Assembly (NCBI GenBank): GCA_902592325.1
Contig: CACJEC010000001.1
Coordinates: forward strand, 186,001-250,000
Length of the DNA: 64,000 nt
Source: an uncultured Pelagibacteraceae bacterium
GTDB taxonomy: Bacteria > Pseudomonadota > Alphaproteobacteria > Pelagibacterales > Pelagibacteraceae
Direction: 5' to 3'
Of the stretch, positions 1 through 8,467 are shown piece after piece. The position numbers and the translations under genes are program-made. Under the pieces are notes generated by a model. It was not told the origin of the DNA and did not search any database. It worked only from the letters and a program-made list of their open reading frames with translations. Numbering within the stretch: position 1 is the stretch's first letter; each line of letters opens with the position of its first letter.

Positions 1-621
1 TTTAGGATAACAAGTAGTACAAATTTTACAAGTCAATCCATAACATTCACGAGCTTTACAATATTCTCTTCCATAATAAATTATTTGAAGATGAAGTTTA
101 TTCCAATTTTTTTTTGGAAATAATCTTTTTAAATCTTTCTCTGTCTGAATAACATTTTTACCATTTGTTAGTCCCCATCTTTGAGCTAGTCTATGAATAT
201 GTGTATCAACAGGGAAAGCTGGATAACCAAATCCTTGAGACATCACTACACTCGCTGTTTTGTGTCCAACTCCTGGCAATTTTTCTAATTCTCCAAAAGT
301 TTTTGGTACTTTACCATCATATTTTTTAATTAAGATTTTTGACATATTATATATACTTTTTGCTTTAACTCTAAAAATTCCAATTTTTTTTATTAAAGTT
401 TCAATTTTTTTTCTTCCTAATTTTATAAAGTGATCTGGTTTATAGTATCTTGGATAAATATTTCTTGTAACATTATTTACATTTAAATCAGTGCATTGAG
501 CAGATAGAAGAACGGATACTAGTAAAGTAAATACATTTCTACTTTTTAAAGGCACTTTTATTTTTGGATAAGTTTTATTAAGTATTTTTAATACTTTACT
601 TGCCCTTTCAATTTCGTTCAT
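1..621 (-). CDS. nth: Endonuclease III (3' end outside window)
   Basis: DNA glycosylase/AP lyase that removes oxidised pyrimidines in base-excision repair. The 207 codons present are close to the usual full length of about 210, so only a few C-terminal residues lie beyond the left edge. Visible: the helix-hairpin-helix LPGVGHKTAS with the catalytic lysine, VDTHIHR with the catalytic aspartate, and a C-terminal cysteine cluster for a 4Fe-4S site. The cluster reads CKARECYGLTCKICTTC, which does not have the textbook C-x6-C-x2-C-x5-C spacing. The ATG shares one base with the dapB stop (TAATG), so the two are translationally coupled. The family call is secure; the state of the Fe-S cluster is not. 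Confidence 0.93.
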   Translation of the reverse strand, partial: MNEIERASKVLKILNKTYPKIKVPLKSRNVFTLLVSVLLSAQCTDLNVNNVTRNIYPRYYKPDHFIKLGRKKIETLIKKIGIFRVKAKSIYNMSKILIKKYDGKVPKTFGELEKLPGVGHKTASVVMSQGFGYPAFPVDTHIHRLAQRWGLTNGKNVIQTEKDLKRLFPKKNWNKLHLQIIYYGREYCKARECYGLTCKICTTCYPK

Positions 622-1397
622 TATCCGAAATTCATTAAATCTCTCATGGAGTATAAACCATTTTTTTTATTGTTTAACCATTTTGCAGCTGAGAGAGCCC
701 CTTCAGAATACAAAGTTCTGTCGAAAGCTTCATGATTTAATTTGATTATTTCTTTATTATTTGAAAATAAAACTTCATGTTCTCCTATTATTTCACTTTT
801 TCTTATAGAATTAAAATTTATTTTTTTTCCATACGGAAAAGATTTTTTATTAAGAAATTTTTTTCCTATTAAACTATAAAATTCTTTTTTTCTTCCAACG
901 GCTATTCCTTTGCCAAGCATTAAAGCGGTTCCTGAGGGATAATCTTTTTTATACTTATGATGAACTTCAAAAATTTTACTTAAGTATTTATTTCCCAAAG
1001 CTTTTGAGGCAATTTCAGTTAAATACATTAAAAGATTTATGCCTAAACTCATATTGCCAGCTTTTAATATTGGTATTTTTTTTGAGTAAGATTTAATCAA
1101 ATTTTCCTCTTTTTTTGTAAAACCAGTAGTTCCAATAACTACCTTTTTTTTTAATTTAGATGCTATTTTTAAAACTTCCAAAGTACATTTAGGATTTGTA
1201 AAATCAATAATCACATCTGTTTTTTTAAAAGCTTTTTCAGTGTTTAGTTGTGGTTTTATTCCAAGGAATTTTTTATTCATTTTTTTGTATTCTGTTAAGC
1301 TATGAATTTTAAAGTTTTTTTCTTTTTTTAATGATTTAATTATTTGTTGGCCCATACGACCCATACAGCCTGTGATTGATATGTTTATTTTTTTCAT
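621..1397 (-). CDS. dapB: 4-hydroxy-tetrahydrodipicolinate reductase
   Basis: Cytosolic NAD(P)H-dependent reductase of the diaminopimelate/lysine pathway; lysA in this window does the last step. The 258 residues are slightly short for the family (about 270). Visible: dinucleotide-binding loop GCMGRMG at residues 10-16, GTTGF near 90, the catalytic/substrate segment EVHHKYKKDYPSGTA near 143-157, and the C-terminal GEHEVLF and GALSAAKW motifs. It lies 40 bases downstream of dnaJ and overlaps nth by one base, so it is probably co-transcribed with the chaperone block. Confidence 0.96.
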   Translation of the reverse strand: MKKINISITGCMGRMGQQIIKSLKKEKNFKIHSLTEYKKMNKKFLGIKPQLNTEKAFKKTDVIIDFTNPKCTLEVLKIASKLKKKVVIGTTGFTKKEENLIKSYSKKIPILKAGNMSLGINLLMYLTEIASKALGNKYLSKIFEVHHKYKKDYPSGTALMLGKGIAVGRKKEFYSLIGKKFLNKKSFPYGKKINFNSIRKSEIIGEHEVLFSNNKEIIKLNHEAFDRTLYSEGALSAAKWLNNKKNGLYSMRDLMNFG

Positions 1398-1437
1398 TTA
1401 TAGGGATTTTATAACTATCTTTTGATTATTACAAAGA

Positions 1438-2577
1438 TTAGTTTTTCCAAAAATTTTTTGCTTTTTGGAAAAATTGTTTAATACTTGGATTAGATTTTTC
1501 ATTTTCAATTTTTCTAAATTTTTCCAATAAATCTTTTTGTTCTTTATTTAAATAAATTGGCACCTCGGTCTTAACTTGCACATATAAGTCACCAAAATCT
1601 CCTCTTTTCATAAAGGGCATGCCTTTCCCTTTCAATCTAAATTGTTTACCATCTTGAGTACCATCAGGAATCTTTATCTTCGCTTTTTTTCCATCAATAG
1701 TTGGTATTTCAATTGTTGTACCAAGTGCAGCATCAGCTATAGAAATTGGAAATTCAAAAAATAAATTGACATCAGATCTTTTAAACAAATCATGATTTTT
1801 AACATTGATGAATAGATATAAATCACCACTTGCCCCACCCCTTGTTCCTGCTTCACCTTTTCCTGCAAGTCTAATTCTTGTGCCATCATCGACTCCTTTT
1901 GGGATAGTTACAGATATTTTTTTAGTAGTTTGTTTATTTCCCTGTCCATTACAATCTGAACATGGATTTGTTATCTCTTCTCCACTACCGTTACATTGAG
2001 GACATGTCTGTTGAACTGTAAAAAAGCCTTGGTTCGACCGTACTCTTCCATTTCCACCACAATAAGTGCATCTATCCGGACTATATCCTGGTTTAGATCC
2101 ATTCCCTTTACACGAATTACACTTATCAGATGTTGAAAATTGTATATTTTGTTTTTTTCCTTCGTAAGCTTCTTCTAACGATATTGTTAAATCATATCTT
2201 AGGTCTGAGCCTCTATTATTAGAGTTTCTTCCTCTTGAACTTCGTCTACCGCCCCCTCCAAAATCACCAAAAAAATCCTCAAAAATGTCTGAAAAGTCTG
2301 CACCACTAAATCCCCCAAATCCTCCAAAACCACCTTTGCCTCCAGCACCATTTTCAAAAGCTGCATGACCAAAATTATCGTAGTTCTCTTTTTTTGATTT
2401 ATCGGATAGAATTCCGTAAGCTTCACTTGCTTCTTTAAATTTTTCTTCAGCATTTTTATCTCCTGGATTTTTATCAGGATGATACTTTACGGCTAATTTT
2501 CTATAAGCAGATTTTAATTCTTCAGGATTTGCACTTTTATTTACACCGAGGACATCATAATAATCTCTTTTAGCCAT
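1438..2577 (-). CDS. dnaJ: Chaperone protein DnaJ
   Basis: Hsp40 co-chaperone that stimulates DnaK ATPase and delivers substrates. 379 residues, normal length. Order of domains: J domain with the HPD tripeptide at about 33-35, a Gly/Phe-rich linker at about 75-115, four zinc-binding CxxCxGxG repeats ([32 protein letters not shown]) at about 150-215, then the C-terminal substrate-binding domains. It starts 28 bases after dnaK, in the standard grpE-dnaK-dnaJ order. Nothing unusual in the protein. Confidence 0.98.
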   Translation of the reverse strand: MAKRDYYDVLGVNKSANPEELKSAYRKLAVKYHPDKNPGDKNAEEKFKEASEAYGILSDKSKKENYDNFGHAAFENGAGGKGGFGGFGGFSGADFSDIFEDFFGDFGGGGRRSSRGRNSNNRGSDLRYDLTISLEEAYEGKKQNIQFSTSDKCNSCKGNGSKPGYSPDRCTYCGGNGRVRSNQGFFTVQQTCPQCNGSGEEITNPCSDCNGQGNKQTTKKISVTIPKGVDDGTRIRLAGKGEAGTRGGASGDLYLFINVKNHDLFKRSDVNLFFEFPISIADAALGTTIEIPTIDGKKAKIKIPDGTQDGKQFRLKGKGMPFMKRGDFGDLYVQVKTEVPIYLNKEQKDLLEKFRKIENEKSNPSIKQFFQKAKNFWKN

Positions 2578-2605
2578 GTAAATAACCTGGACAAATAGAT
2601 GTCAA

Positions 2606-4531
2606 TTAAGCGCTTTTTTCTTTATTCTCGTCTTTTACTTCTTCAAAGTCAGCATCAACAACATTATCGTCTTTTTTTCCCTTTTCATCTTTTCCATCAT
2701 CTTTCTCAGAAGATGGCTTTGTATTTTGTTGTGATTTATAAATAGCTTCTCCAAGTTTCATTGAAGCTTGAACTAATGTTTCAGTTTTCTTTTTAATATC
2801 ATCAATATTCTCACCTTTTAAACTTTCTTTTAGTGAGTTAGATGCATCTTCAATGGCTTTTTTTTCAGCATCAGAAACTTTAGAACCATGTTCTTTAAGG
2901 TTTTTTTCAGTTGAATGGATCAGTGTATCAGCTTGATTTCTTACATCAACAGACTCTCTTTTCTTTTTGTCAGCTTCTTTGTTAGCTTCTGCATCTTTAA
3001 CCATTTTTTCAATTTCTTCATCACTTAATCCACCTGAAGCTTGAATTTGAATTTTTTGTTCTTTTCCAGTTCCCTTATCTTTTGCTGAAACATTTACTAT
3101 ACCGTTTGCATCAATATCAAAAGTAACCTCAATTTGAGGCACACCTCGTGGAGCAGGAGCAATACCAACTAATTCAAAATTTCCTAAAATTTTATTATCA
3201 CTTGCCATTTCTCTTTCACCTTGTAACACTCTAATTGAGACTGCAGGCTGATTATCTTCAGCAGTTGAGAAAACCTGGCTTTTTTTAGTTGGAATGGTTG
3301 TATTTTTCTCAATCAGCTTTGTAGAAACACCACCTAAAGTTTCAATACCTAGAGATAAAGGTGTAACGTCAAGAAGCAGAACATCTTTCACATCTCCTTG
3401 TAAAACACCGGCTTGAATAGCTGCACCCATAGCAACAACCTCATCAGGATTTACACTTTTATTTGGATCTTTTCCAAAAAAATTTTTAACTTCTTCAACT
3501 ACCTTTGGCATTCTTGTCATACCACCAACCATAACTATTTCATCAACTTCATTAGCTGTAATACCAGCATCTTTTAAAGCTGTTTTACAAGGAGGCATTG
3601 TTCTGGCAATTAAATCTTCAACTAGAGCTTCTAATTTAGCTCTTGTCATCTTTATGTTAATATGTTTTGGACCAGTTTTATCTGCAGTTATAAAAGGCAA
3701 GTTAACATCTGTTTGTTCTGCTGAAGATAATTCAATTTTCGCTTTTTCAGCAGCTTCTTTTAATCTTTGCAGTGCAAGCTTATCAGATTTTAAATCAATT
3801 CCATTATCTTTTTTAAATTCTGAGGCTAAGTATTCAACAATCGCATTATCAAAATCTTCACCACCTAAGAAAGTGTCACCATTAGTTGATTTAACTTCAA
3901 AAACTCCATCACCTAGTTCAAGTATAGAAACATCAAACGTTCCACCTCCTAGATCATAAACAGCAATTTTTTTATTTTGTTTTTTATCTAAGCCATAAGC
4001 TAATGATGCAGCAGTGGGCTCATTAATAATTCTTAAAACTTCTAAACCAGCAATTTTTCCTGCATCTTTTGTTGCTTGCCTTTGTGCATCATTAAAATAT
4101 GCAGGCACTGTTATAACAGCTTTAGATACTGCTTGACCTAAATATTTTTCTGCTGTTTCTTTCATTTTTTGGAGAATAAATGCAGAAATTTGAGAGGGAG
4201 AATATTTTTCTCCTTTAGATTCAATCCATGCATCACCCTTATCTGAATTAACAATTTTAAATGGTGCAGCCTCAATATCTTTTTTAACAGTTGGATCTTC
4301 AAAGTTTCTTCCAATTAATCTTTTAACTGCAAAAATTGTATTTTCAGGGTTGGTTACTGCTTGTCTTTTTGCAGGTTGACCTATTAGTTTTTCACTTTCC
4401 TCAGTAAATGCTACAACTGAAGGCGTTGTTCTTGCCCCTTCAGCATTTTCTAAAACTTTTGGTTGGCTACCTTCCATGATTGCAACACATGAGTTTGTAG
4501 TTCCAAGGTCGATTCCAATAATTTTACTCAT
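2606..4531 (-). CDS. dnaK: Chaperone protein DnaK (Hsp70)
   Basis: ATP-dependent Hsp70 chaperone. 641 residues, full length. It opens with the Hsp70 signature [13 protein letters not shown], followed by the second ATPase signature around [12 protein letters not shown] near residue 195 and [10 protein letters not shown] near 340. The substrate-binding domain ([14 protein letters not shown]) is followed by a helical lid and a charged Lys/Asp/Glu-rich tail. A separate heat-shock-type promoter lies in the 63-base gap after grpE (see 4555-4582), so dnaK can probably be induced independently of grpE. Confidence 0.99.
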   Translation of the reverse strand: MSKIIGIDLGTTNSCVAIMEGSQPKVLENAEGARTTPSVVAFTEESEKLIGQPAKRQAVTNPENTIFAVKRLIGRNFEDPTVKKDIEAAPFKIVNSDKGDAWIESKGEKYSPSQISAFILQKMKETAEKYLGQAVSKAVITVPAYFNDAQRQATKDAGKIAGLEVLRIINEPTAASLAYGLDKKQNKKIAVYDLGGGTFDVSILELGDGVFEVKSTNGDTFLGGEDFDNAIVEYLASEFKKDNGIDLKSDKLALQRLKEAAEKAKIELSSAEQTDVNLPFITADKTGPKHINIKMTRAKLEALVEDLIARTMPPCKTALKDAGITANEVDEIVMVGGMTRMPKVVEEVKNFFGKDPNKSVNPDEVVAMGAAIQAGVLQGDVKDVLLLDVTPLSLGIETLGGVSTKLIEKNTTIPTKKSQVFSTAEDNQPAVSIRVLQGEREMASDNKILGNFELVGIAPAPRGVPQIEVTFDIDANGIVNVSAKDKGTGKEQKIQIQASGGLSDEEIEKMVKDAEANKEADKKKRESVDVRNQADTLIHSTEKNLKEHGSKVSDAEKKAIEDASNSLKESLKGENIDDIKKKTETLVQASMKLGEAIYKSQQNTKPSSEKDDGKDEKGKKDDNVVDADFEEVKDENKEKSA

Positions 4532-4554
4532 AAATTTATTTACTTTCTTTCTTC

Positions 4555-4582
4555 ATATAGGGGTTAAATTTAATTCTACAAG
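4555..4582 (-). promoter_or_regulatory. Sigma-32 (RpoH)-type promoter before dnaK
   Basis: Read on the minus strand, CTTG (4582-4579), 17 bases, then CCTATAT (4561-4555). This fits the alphaproteobacterial heat-shock consensus as I remember it (CTTG, 17-18 bases, CYTATNT). The -10 ends 23 bases before the dnaK ATG, giving a very short leader. The gene it serves makes the call plausible. No CIRCE inverted repeat is present. Confidence 0.7.
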
Positions 4583-4594
4583 TTGATCTAATCA

Positions 4595-5212
4595 TTAATT
4601 ATTCTCGCTATTTTCTTCATTTTCTTGTGTTTTTTTCTCTTTAATCTCAGTTTTTTTTGAAACACCAACTAATGAAGGCCTTAATAACCTGTCTTTTATT
4701 GTAAACCCTTTTTGAATTTCTTGAATAATAGTGCCTGCTTCTTTTTGATCATCTTCAATTTCCATCATAGCTTGATGAAGGTTTGGATCAAGTTTTTTAT
4801 TCAAACATTCAATTGGTTTAACATTATTTTTGTTAAAAATAGAAATTAAATCTTTATTGATAATTTCTAAATGATCTAAAGTTTTTTTTAAAGCTTCAGT
4901 ATTTTTTAATTTTTCATCATTTTTTAAAACTTGTTTAGATCTTTCGAGATTGTCAATTAAATTTAAAGCTTCTTTTGCAAATGAGTATCCACCATATTCA
5001 AAAGCATCATCTTTCTCTTTCTCAAAACGTCTTCTTTGATTTTCCATTTCGGCAAATGTTCTTGTCAATTTATCTTCTAGTTCTTTTATTTTTTCTTCAG
5101 GAGAAATATTAATTTCTTTTTTTTCTTCATCATTTCTTGATTCAATCTCATTTTCAGCTTCAACGTTTTCAGATAACTTATCTTCTTCTAAAGGTTTTTG
5201 TTCTTTCTCCAT
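4595..5212 (-). CDS. grpE: Nucleotide exchange factor GrpE
   Basis: Exchange factor that releases ADP from DnaK. 205 residues. The first 40 or so are Glu/Lys-rich and low complexity; then comes the long dimer-forming helix (ELEDKLTRTFAEMENQRRR) and the C-terminal beta domain with GFTIKDRLLRPSLVGVSK. The E-N-R-RR-E-K core and the R-L-RP-V ending are diagnostic. It lies upstream of dnaK on the same strand and is divergent from rdgB. hrcA, its frequent partner, is absent. Confidence 0.95.
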   Translation of the reverse strand: MEKEQKPLEEDKLSENVEAENEIESRNDEEKKEINISPEEKIKELEDKLTRTFAEMENQRRRFEKEKDDAFEYGGYSFAKEALNLIDNLERSKQVLKNDEKLKNTEALKKTLDHLEIINKDLISIFNKNNVKPIECLNKKLDPNLHQAMMEIEDDQKEAGTIIQEIQKGFTIKDRLLRPSLVGVSKKTEIKEKKTQENEENSENN

Positions 5213-5254
5213 AAACGCTTATATGGTAAGGAATTCTGAAATTGCTAGGTTTAA

Positions 5255-5851
5255 ATGAAAAAAATTTCTTATCTTTTAATAGGCACTAATAACAAAGGGA
5301 AATTAAAGGAAATACAGGCATTACTACCAAAAAACATTAAAACTTATTCAACATCTTATTTTAATCTCAAAAGCCCAAGAGAAAATGGAAAAACATTTAA
5401 AGAAAATTCTATTATTAAATCTAAGTATTTTTCAAAGAAAACTAATTTACCATGTCTCGCTGATGACTCTGGTTTAGAAATAGATTTTTTGAATAAATCT
5501 CCAGGTATTTATTCTGCTAGATGGGCAGGAAGAGATTTAGATTTTAATAAAGCTATAAAAAAAGTTTACAAAGAATTATCTAAAAAAGATAAAGATTGGA
5601 GAAGTAAAAAAATTAAAGCAAGATTTGTTTGTGCTCTTTCAATTAGTTTTTTAGATAGACAAATAGCTTGTGCAAAAGGTAAAGTAGATGGAATTATTTC
5701 AGCAAAACCAAAAGGTAAAAATGGTTTTGGTTATGATCCAATTTTTATTCCATTAGGTAAAAAATTAACATTTGGTGAAATCTCTCCTGATAAAAAGTAT
5801 AAAATAGATCATAGATTTAATGCTTTTAAAAAAATTAAAAAATTTCTTTAA
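5255..5851 (+). CDS. rdgB: XTP/dITP pyrophosphatase (RdgB/HAM1 family)
   Basis: House-cleaning enzyme that hydrolyses non-canonical purine triphosphates (ITP, XTP, dITP) to monophosphates before they reach nucleic acid. 198 residues, normal length. Visible: IGTNNKGKLKEI near the N-terminus (nucleotide/phosphate binding), LADDSGLEID near 70 (metal-binding aspartates), PGIYSARWAG, and KNGFGYDPIF near 155. Divergent from grpE. Its last 17 bases overlap the end of the convergent gene. Confidence 0.95.
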   Translation: MKKISYLLIGTNNKGKLKEIQALLPKNIKTYSTSYFNLKSPRENGKTFKENSIIKSKYFSKKTNLPCLADDSGLEIDFLNKSPGIYSARWAGRDLDFNKAIKKVYKELSKKDKDWRSKKIKARFVCALSISFLDRQIACAKGKVDGIISAKPKGKNGFGYDPIFIPLGKKLTFGEISPDKKYKIDHRFNAFKKIKKFL

Positions 5852-6989
5852 TAGAACCATTTTCTATTTTGTAAAAATTTAACCTATGGTTAATACGGTT
5901 ATTTTCTATATCAAAAATTCCAATTTTTCCTTTAAAAGAGTTTTTTGCATTAAATGCTTTATTAATTTCTGTTACACTATTCTTTAAAGAAAGATAATAA
6001 ACTAAACCAAGTAAATCATAACTTAACAAGGATATATGGTTTGGATTTTCGTCAAATTGTTTAAAAAATTTTTTTTCAAATTCTTCTAAATTTTTTTTAT
6101 TTATTGATGGATAATAAATAGGTTGAGAAACTGTTTCATTTATTAAACTTTCGTCAAACCATTGGTTTAAAGTAATAAAATATTTATCTTTTGGTGACAC
6201 ATCTGTGTAAAGTAGGGAGGTTATAACACTTTTAAGACTTTCATCAAAATCTGCGATAATAACAGAGTCAAAATTTACATTTCCAATTGTATATCTTTTT
6301 TCTAGATTCTTTATCTTTTTTTCTTTATTTGGGTCGTCAGAATTTTCTAATCTTGTTATCTCATCTATTAAATTCTGTTTTCTAATTTCATAATTTGTGA
6401 TTTTTTCAATTTGTTTTGTAAGCTTTGTAGGCTCGATATCATAAAAATATTGTTTTGAAGTTTTGATTTTGGATTTTTTAATCCCATGTCTGATTTCTAA
6501 ATCATAATTTAAGTTAGGTATTAAAAATATTGTTCTTTTTATTTTATTGAGATTAATGAATTTTTTAATAGTATTAAGTTGAGATGTAGAATTGATTCCA
6601 GAACTGATTACATTTTTTGGAAGTTCTAAAGTTTTGTTTGTAAATGATAAAAATGTAATGTCCTTTACTTCATCTAGGTAAATTAAGTTATCGTGAAAAA
6701 CTGGACCTATGACCAAGCTAATACCAAGTTGTTTTAGTTCAATAGCATTAATTAAAGTTTTGTTTGGATCAGACTCAGTATCTCTAGGAAATATTTCTAA
6801 TTTATCAGAATTAATCTCTTTTAATGCTAAACGAGTTGCTTTTATGATTTGTTTACCTATTTCGGCGTTATCTCCTGATAATGGAACTAACAAACCAATT
6901 TTAATTTTATTTTCTTCAGCTAAAGTCGAATTAACTATAAAAAATAAATTATAAAATGATAAAAAAAGAATTATAAAAATTTTATTCAT
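5835..6989 (-). CDS. LpoA-like periplasmic-binding-fold protein (penicillin-binding protein activator family)
   Basis: 384 residues with an N-terminal signal peptide (hydrophobic FIILFLSFYNLFFIVNS, cleavage probably near TLAEE). I see no lipobox cysteine, so it looks soluble in the periplasm rather than anchored. The mature part starts IKIGLLVPLSGDNAEIGKQI, typical of type I periplasmic binding folds (LivJ, LpoA C-domain). Its position divergent to rsmI, which is followed by a BON lipoprotein, matches yraM/yraL/yraP and supports the LpoA-like assignment. By inference it helps control peptidoglycan synthesis; an amino-acid-binding role cannot be excluded. Confidence 0.72.
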   Translation of the reverse strand: MNKIFIILFLSFYNLFFIVNSTLAEENKIKIGLLVPLSGDNAEIGKQIIKATRLALKEINSDKLEIFPRDTESDPNKTLINAIELKQLGISLVIGPVFHDNLIYLDEVKDITFLSFTNKTLELPKNVISSGINSTSQLNTIKKFINLNKIKRTIFLIPNLNYDLEIRHGIKKSKIKTSKQYFYDIEPTKLTKQIEKITNYEIRKQNLIDEITRLENSDDPNKEKKIKNLEKRYTIGNVNFDSVIIADFDESLKSVITSLLYTDVSPKDKYFITLNQWFDESLINETVSQPIYYPSINKKNLEEFEKKFFKQFDENPNHISLLSYDLLGLVYYLSLKNSVTEINKAFNAKNSFKGKIGIFDIENNRINHRLNFYKIENGSIKEIF

Positions 6990-7023
6990 TTGATGCTACT
7001 ATTACTCTAATACTGTTTAAATT

Positions 7024-7884
7024 ATGGTAAACCCTTTATCACATAATAATGAGTTTAAAAAAGGGCTATATTTAGTTCCAACTCCTATTGGAAATTTAAG
7101 AGATATTACTTTAAGGGCAATAGAATTATTAAAAAAGTCAGATTATGTACTTTGTGAAGACACTAGAGTATCAAAAAAATTATTAGATAAGTTTGAAATA
7201 AAAACAAAGTTGATTTCTAACCATAAATTTAATGAAACTAAAAATTTATCAAAAATCATAAATTTATTAAAAGAAAATAAAATTATTTCTTTAATATCTG
7301 ATGCTGGAACACCAACTGTATCAGATCCAGGTTCTATCTTAGTTAATGAATGTTTAAATCAGAATATAAATGTTATTCCGCTACCAGGACCTTCCTCTGT
7401 TTCTGCAGCGATGTCTGTTAGTGGTTTTGATGAAAAGTATTTATTCTATGGTTTTTTTCCAGAGAAAGAGAAAATGCTTAAAGAGGAATTAGATAAATTA
7501 TCAAATCAAAGTTTTTGTATAGTTTTTTTTGTTTCTCCAAAAAAAATTAATAAAATTATTCCACATCTTAAAAATTATTTTAAAAATAGAAAAATATTAA
7601 TTTGTAGAGAAATTTCTAAGTATTATGAAGAATTTACAAGATACAATATAGATGAGCTACAACCTTTTAAAAACGAACTAAAAGGAGAATTAACCCTAGT
7701 TATCTCAGAAAAGAAGTTAGATAAAAAAACCTCTCATTTTTTAAATGAATCAGATAAAAGGAATATTGAAAAAATGATTAACAAATTAAGTGTAAAAGAA
7801 ATAACTAATCTAATTAGTCAAAACGGTAAAGTCTCTAAAAAAAAAATTTATGATTATTGTTTAAAACTAAAGAATGAAAAATAA
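7024..7884 (+). CDS. rsmI: 16S rRNA (cytidine1402-2'-O)-methyltransferase
   Basis: SAM-dependent methyltransferase of the tetrapyrrole-methylase fold that modifies C1402 in the ribosomal P site. 286 residues, normal. Visible: LYLVPTPIGNLRDITLRA near residue 15, DYVLCEDTRVSKKLL near 40, SDAGTPTVSDPG near 95 and PLPGPSSVSAAMSVSGF near 120, all family signatures. Divergent from the LpoA-like gene. Its last 11 bases overlap the following BON lipoprotein gene. Confidence 0.96.
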   Translation: MVNPLSHNNEFKKGLYLVPTPIGNLRDITLRAIELLKKSDYVLCEDTRVSKKLLDKFEIKTKLISNHKFNETKNLSKIINLLKENKIISLISDAGTPTVSDPGSILVNECLNQNINVIPLPGPSSVSAAMSVSGFDEKYLFYGFFPEKEKMLKEELDKLSNQSFCIVFFVSPKKINKIIPHLKNYFKNRKILICREISKYYEEFTRYNIDELQPFKNELKGELTLVISEKKLDKKTSHFLNESDKRNIEKMINKLSVKEITNLISQNGKVSKKKIYDYCLKLKNEK

Positions 7885-8467
7885 TTTATTAATAATTTTT
7901 TTTATAGGTTTAATTTTATCAGGATGTGTTGGCGCTGCTTCTAAGGGTGTTTTTGGAACTGGTGTATCTGTAGCTTTTGATCCTAGATCTGTTGGTACCC
8001 AAGTCGATGACTCCATTATGGAAAAAAATGTTACAGCTAGAATTCTTTTACTTGATAAAAAATATTTATTATCAGTTAAAACAAAAGTTTTAGATGGTAG
8101 AATTTTTTTAACAGGAAAAGTAGATAATCCAGAAGAAAAACTTAAAATTACAAAACTTGCATGGGAAACAAAAGGAACAAGATCTGTAAGAAATGATATT
8201 AAAATTAAAGAGGATTTTAGTTTTAAACAATCTGCCAAAGATATCTTAATAACTTCCCAGTTAAGATCTGCAATGATTTTTAATAAAAAAATAAAAGCAA
8301 CAAATTATCAAATTGATACTTATAAAAAAAAAATTTATGTTTATGGTATTGCTTTAACATCTGAAGAAAAAGATGAAGTTACTGCTGAAGCAAAAGAAAT
8401 CTTAGATGTCGAAGATGTTATAGCAAGTATTATTCTTTTAGACGATTTAAGAATTCAAAAAGATTAG
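7874..8467 (+). CDS. BON-domain outer-membrane lipoprotein (DolP/YraP-like)
   Basis: 197 residues. N-terminal lipoprotein signal MKNNLLIIFFIGLILSGC with lipobox LSGC, so the mature protein begins at Cys18. Two BON repeats follow: one with RILLLDKKYLLSVKTKVLDGRIFLTGKVDN (split here from about residue 53 to 82) and one from about 125 (LRSAMIFNKKIKA, KIYVYGIALTSEE). DolP supports outer-membrane integrity in enterics. The overlap with rsmI and the adjacent LpoA-like gene reproduce the enteric neighbourhood without yraN and diaA. Its stop is directly followed by the convergent maeB stop. Confidence 0.85.
   Translation: MKNNLLIIFFIGLILSGCVGAASKGVFGTGVSVAFDPRSVGTQVDDSIMEKNVTARILLLDKKYLLSVKTKVLDGRIFLTGKVDNPEEKLKITKLAWETKGTRSVRNDIKIKEDFSFKQSAKDILITSQLRSAMIFNKKIKATNYQIDTYKKKIYVYGIALTSEEKDEVTAEAKEILDVEDVIASIILLDDLRIQKD

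Noticed and set aside
2199..2453. Second minus-strand frame in the dnaJ Gly/Phe region
   Set aside because: Repetitive Gly/Phe coding sequence leaves an alternative frame open; dnaJ itself is clear.
5213..5254. CIRCE element or heat-shock promoter before grpE
   Set aside because: No TTAGCACTC-type inverted repeat and no CTTG-N17-CYTATNT match in this 42-base gap.
7867..8238. Antisense frame of 123 codons over the BON lipoprotein gene
   Set aside because: The plus-strand gene has a signal peptide and two BON repeats; the antisense frame has no recognisable features.
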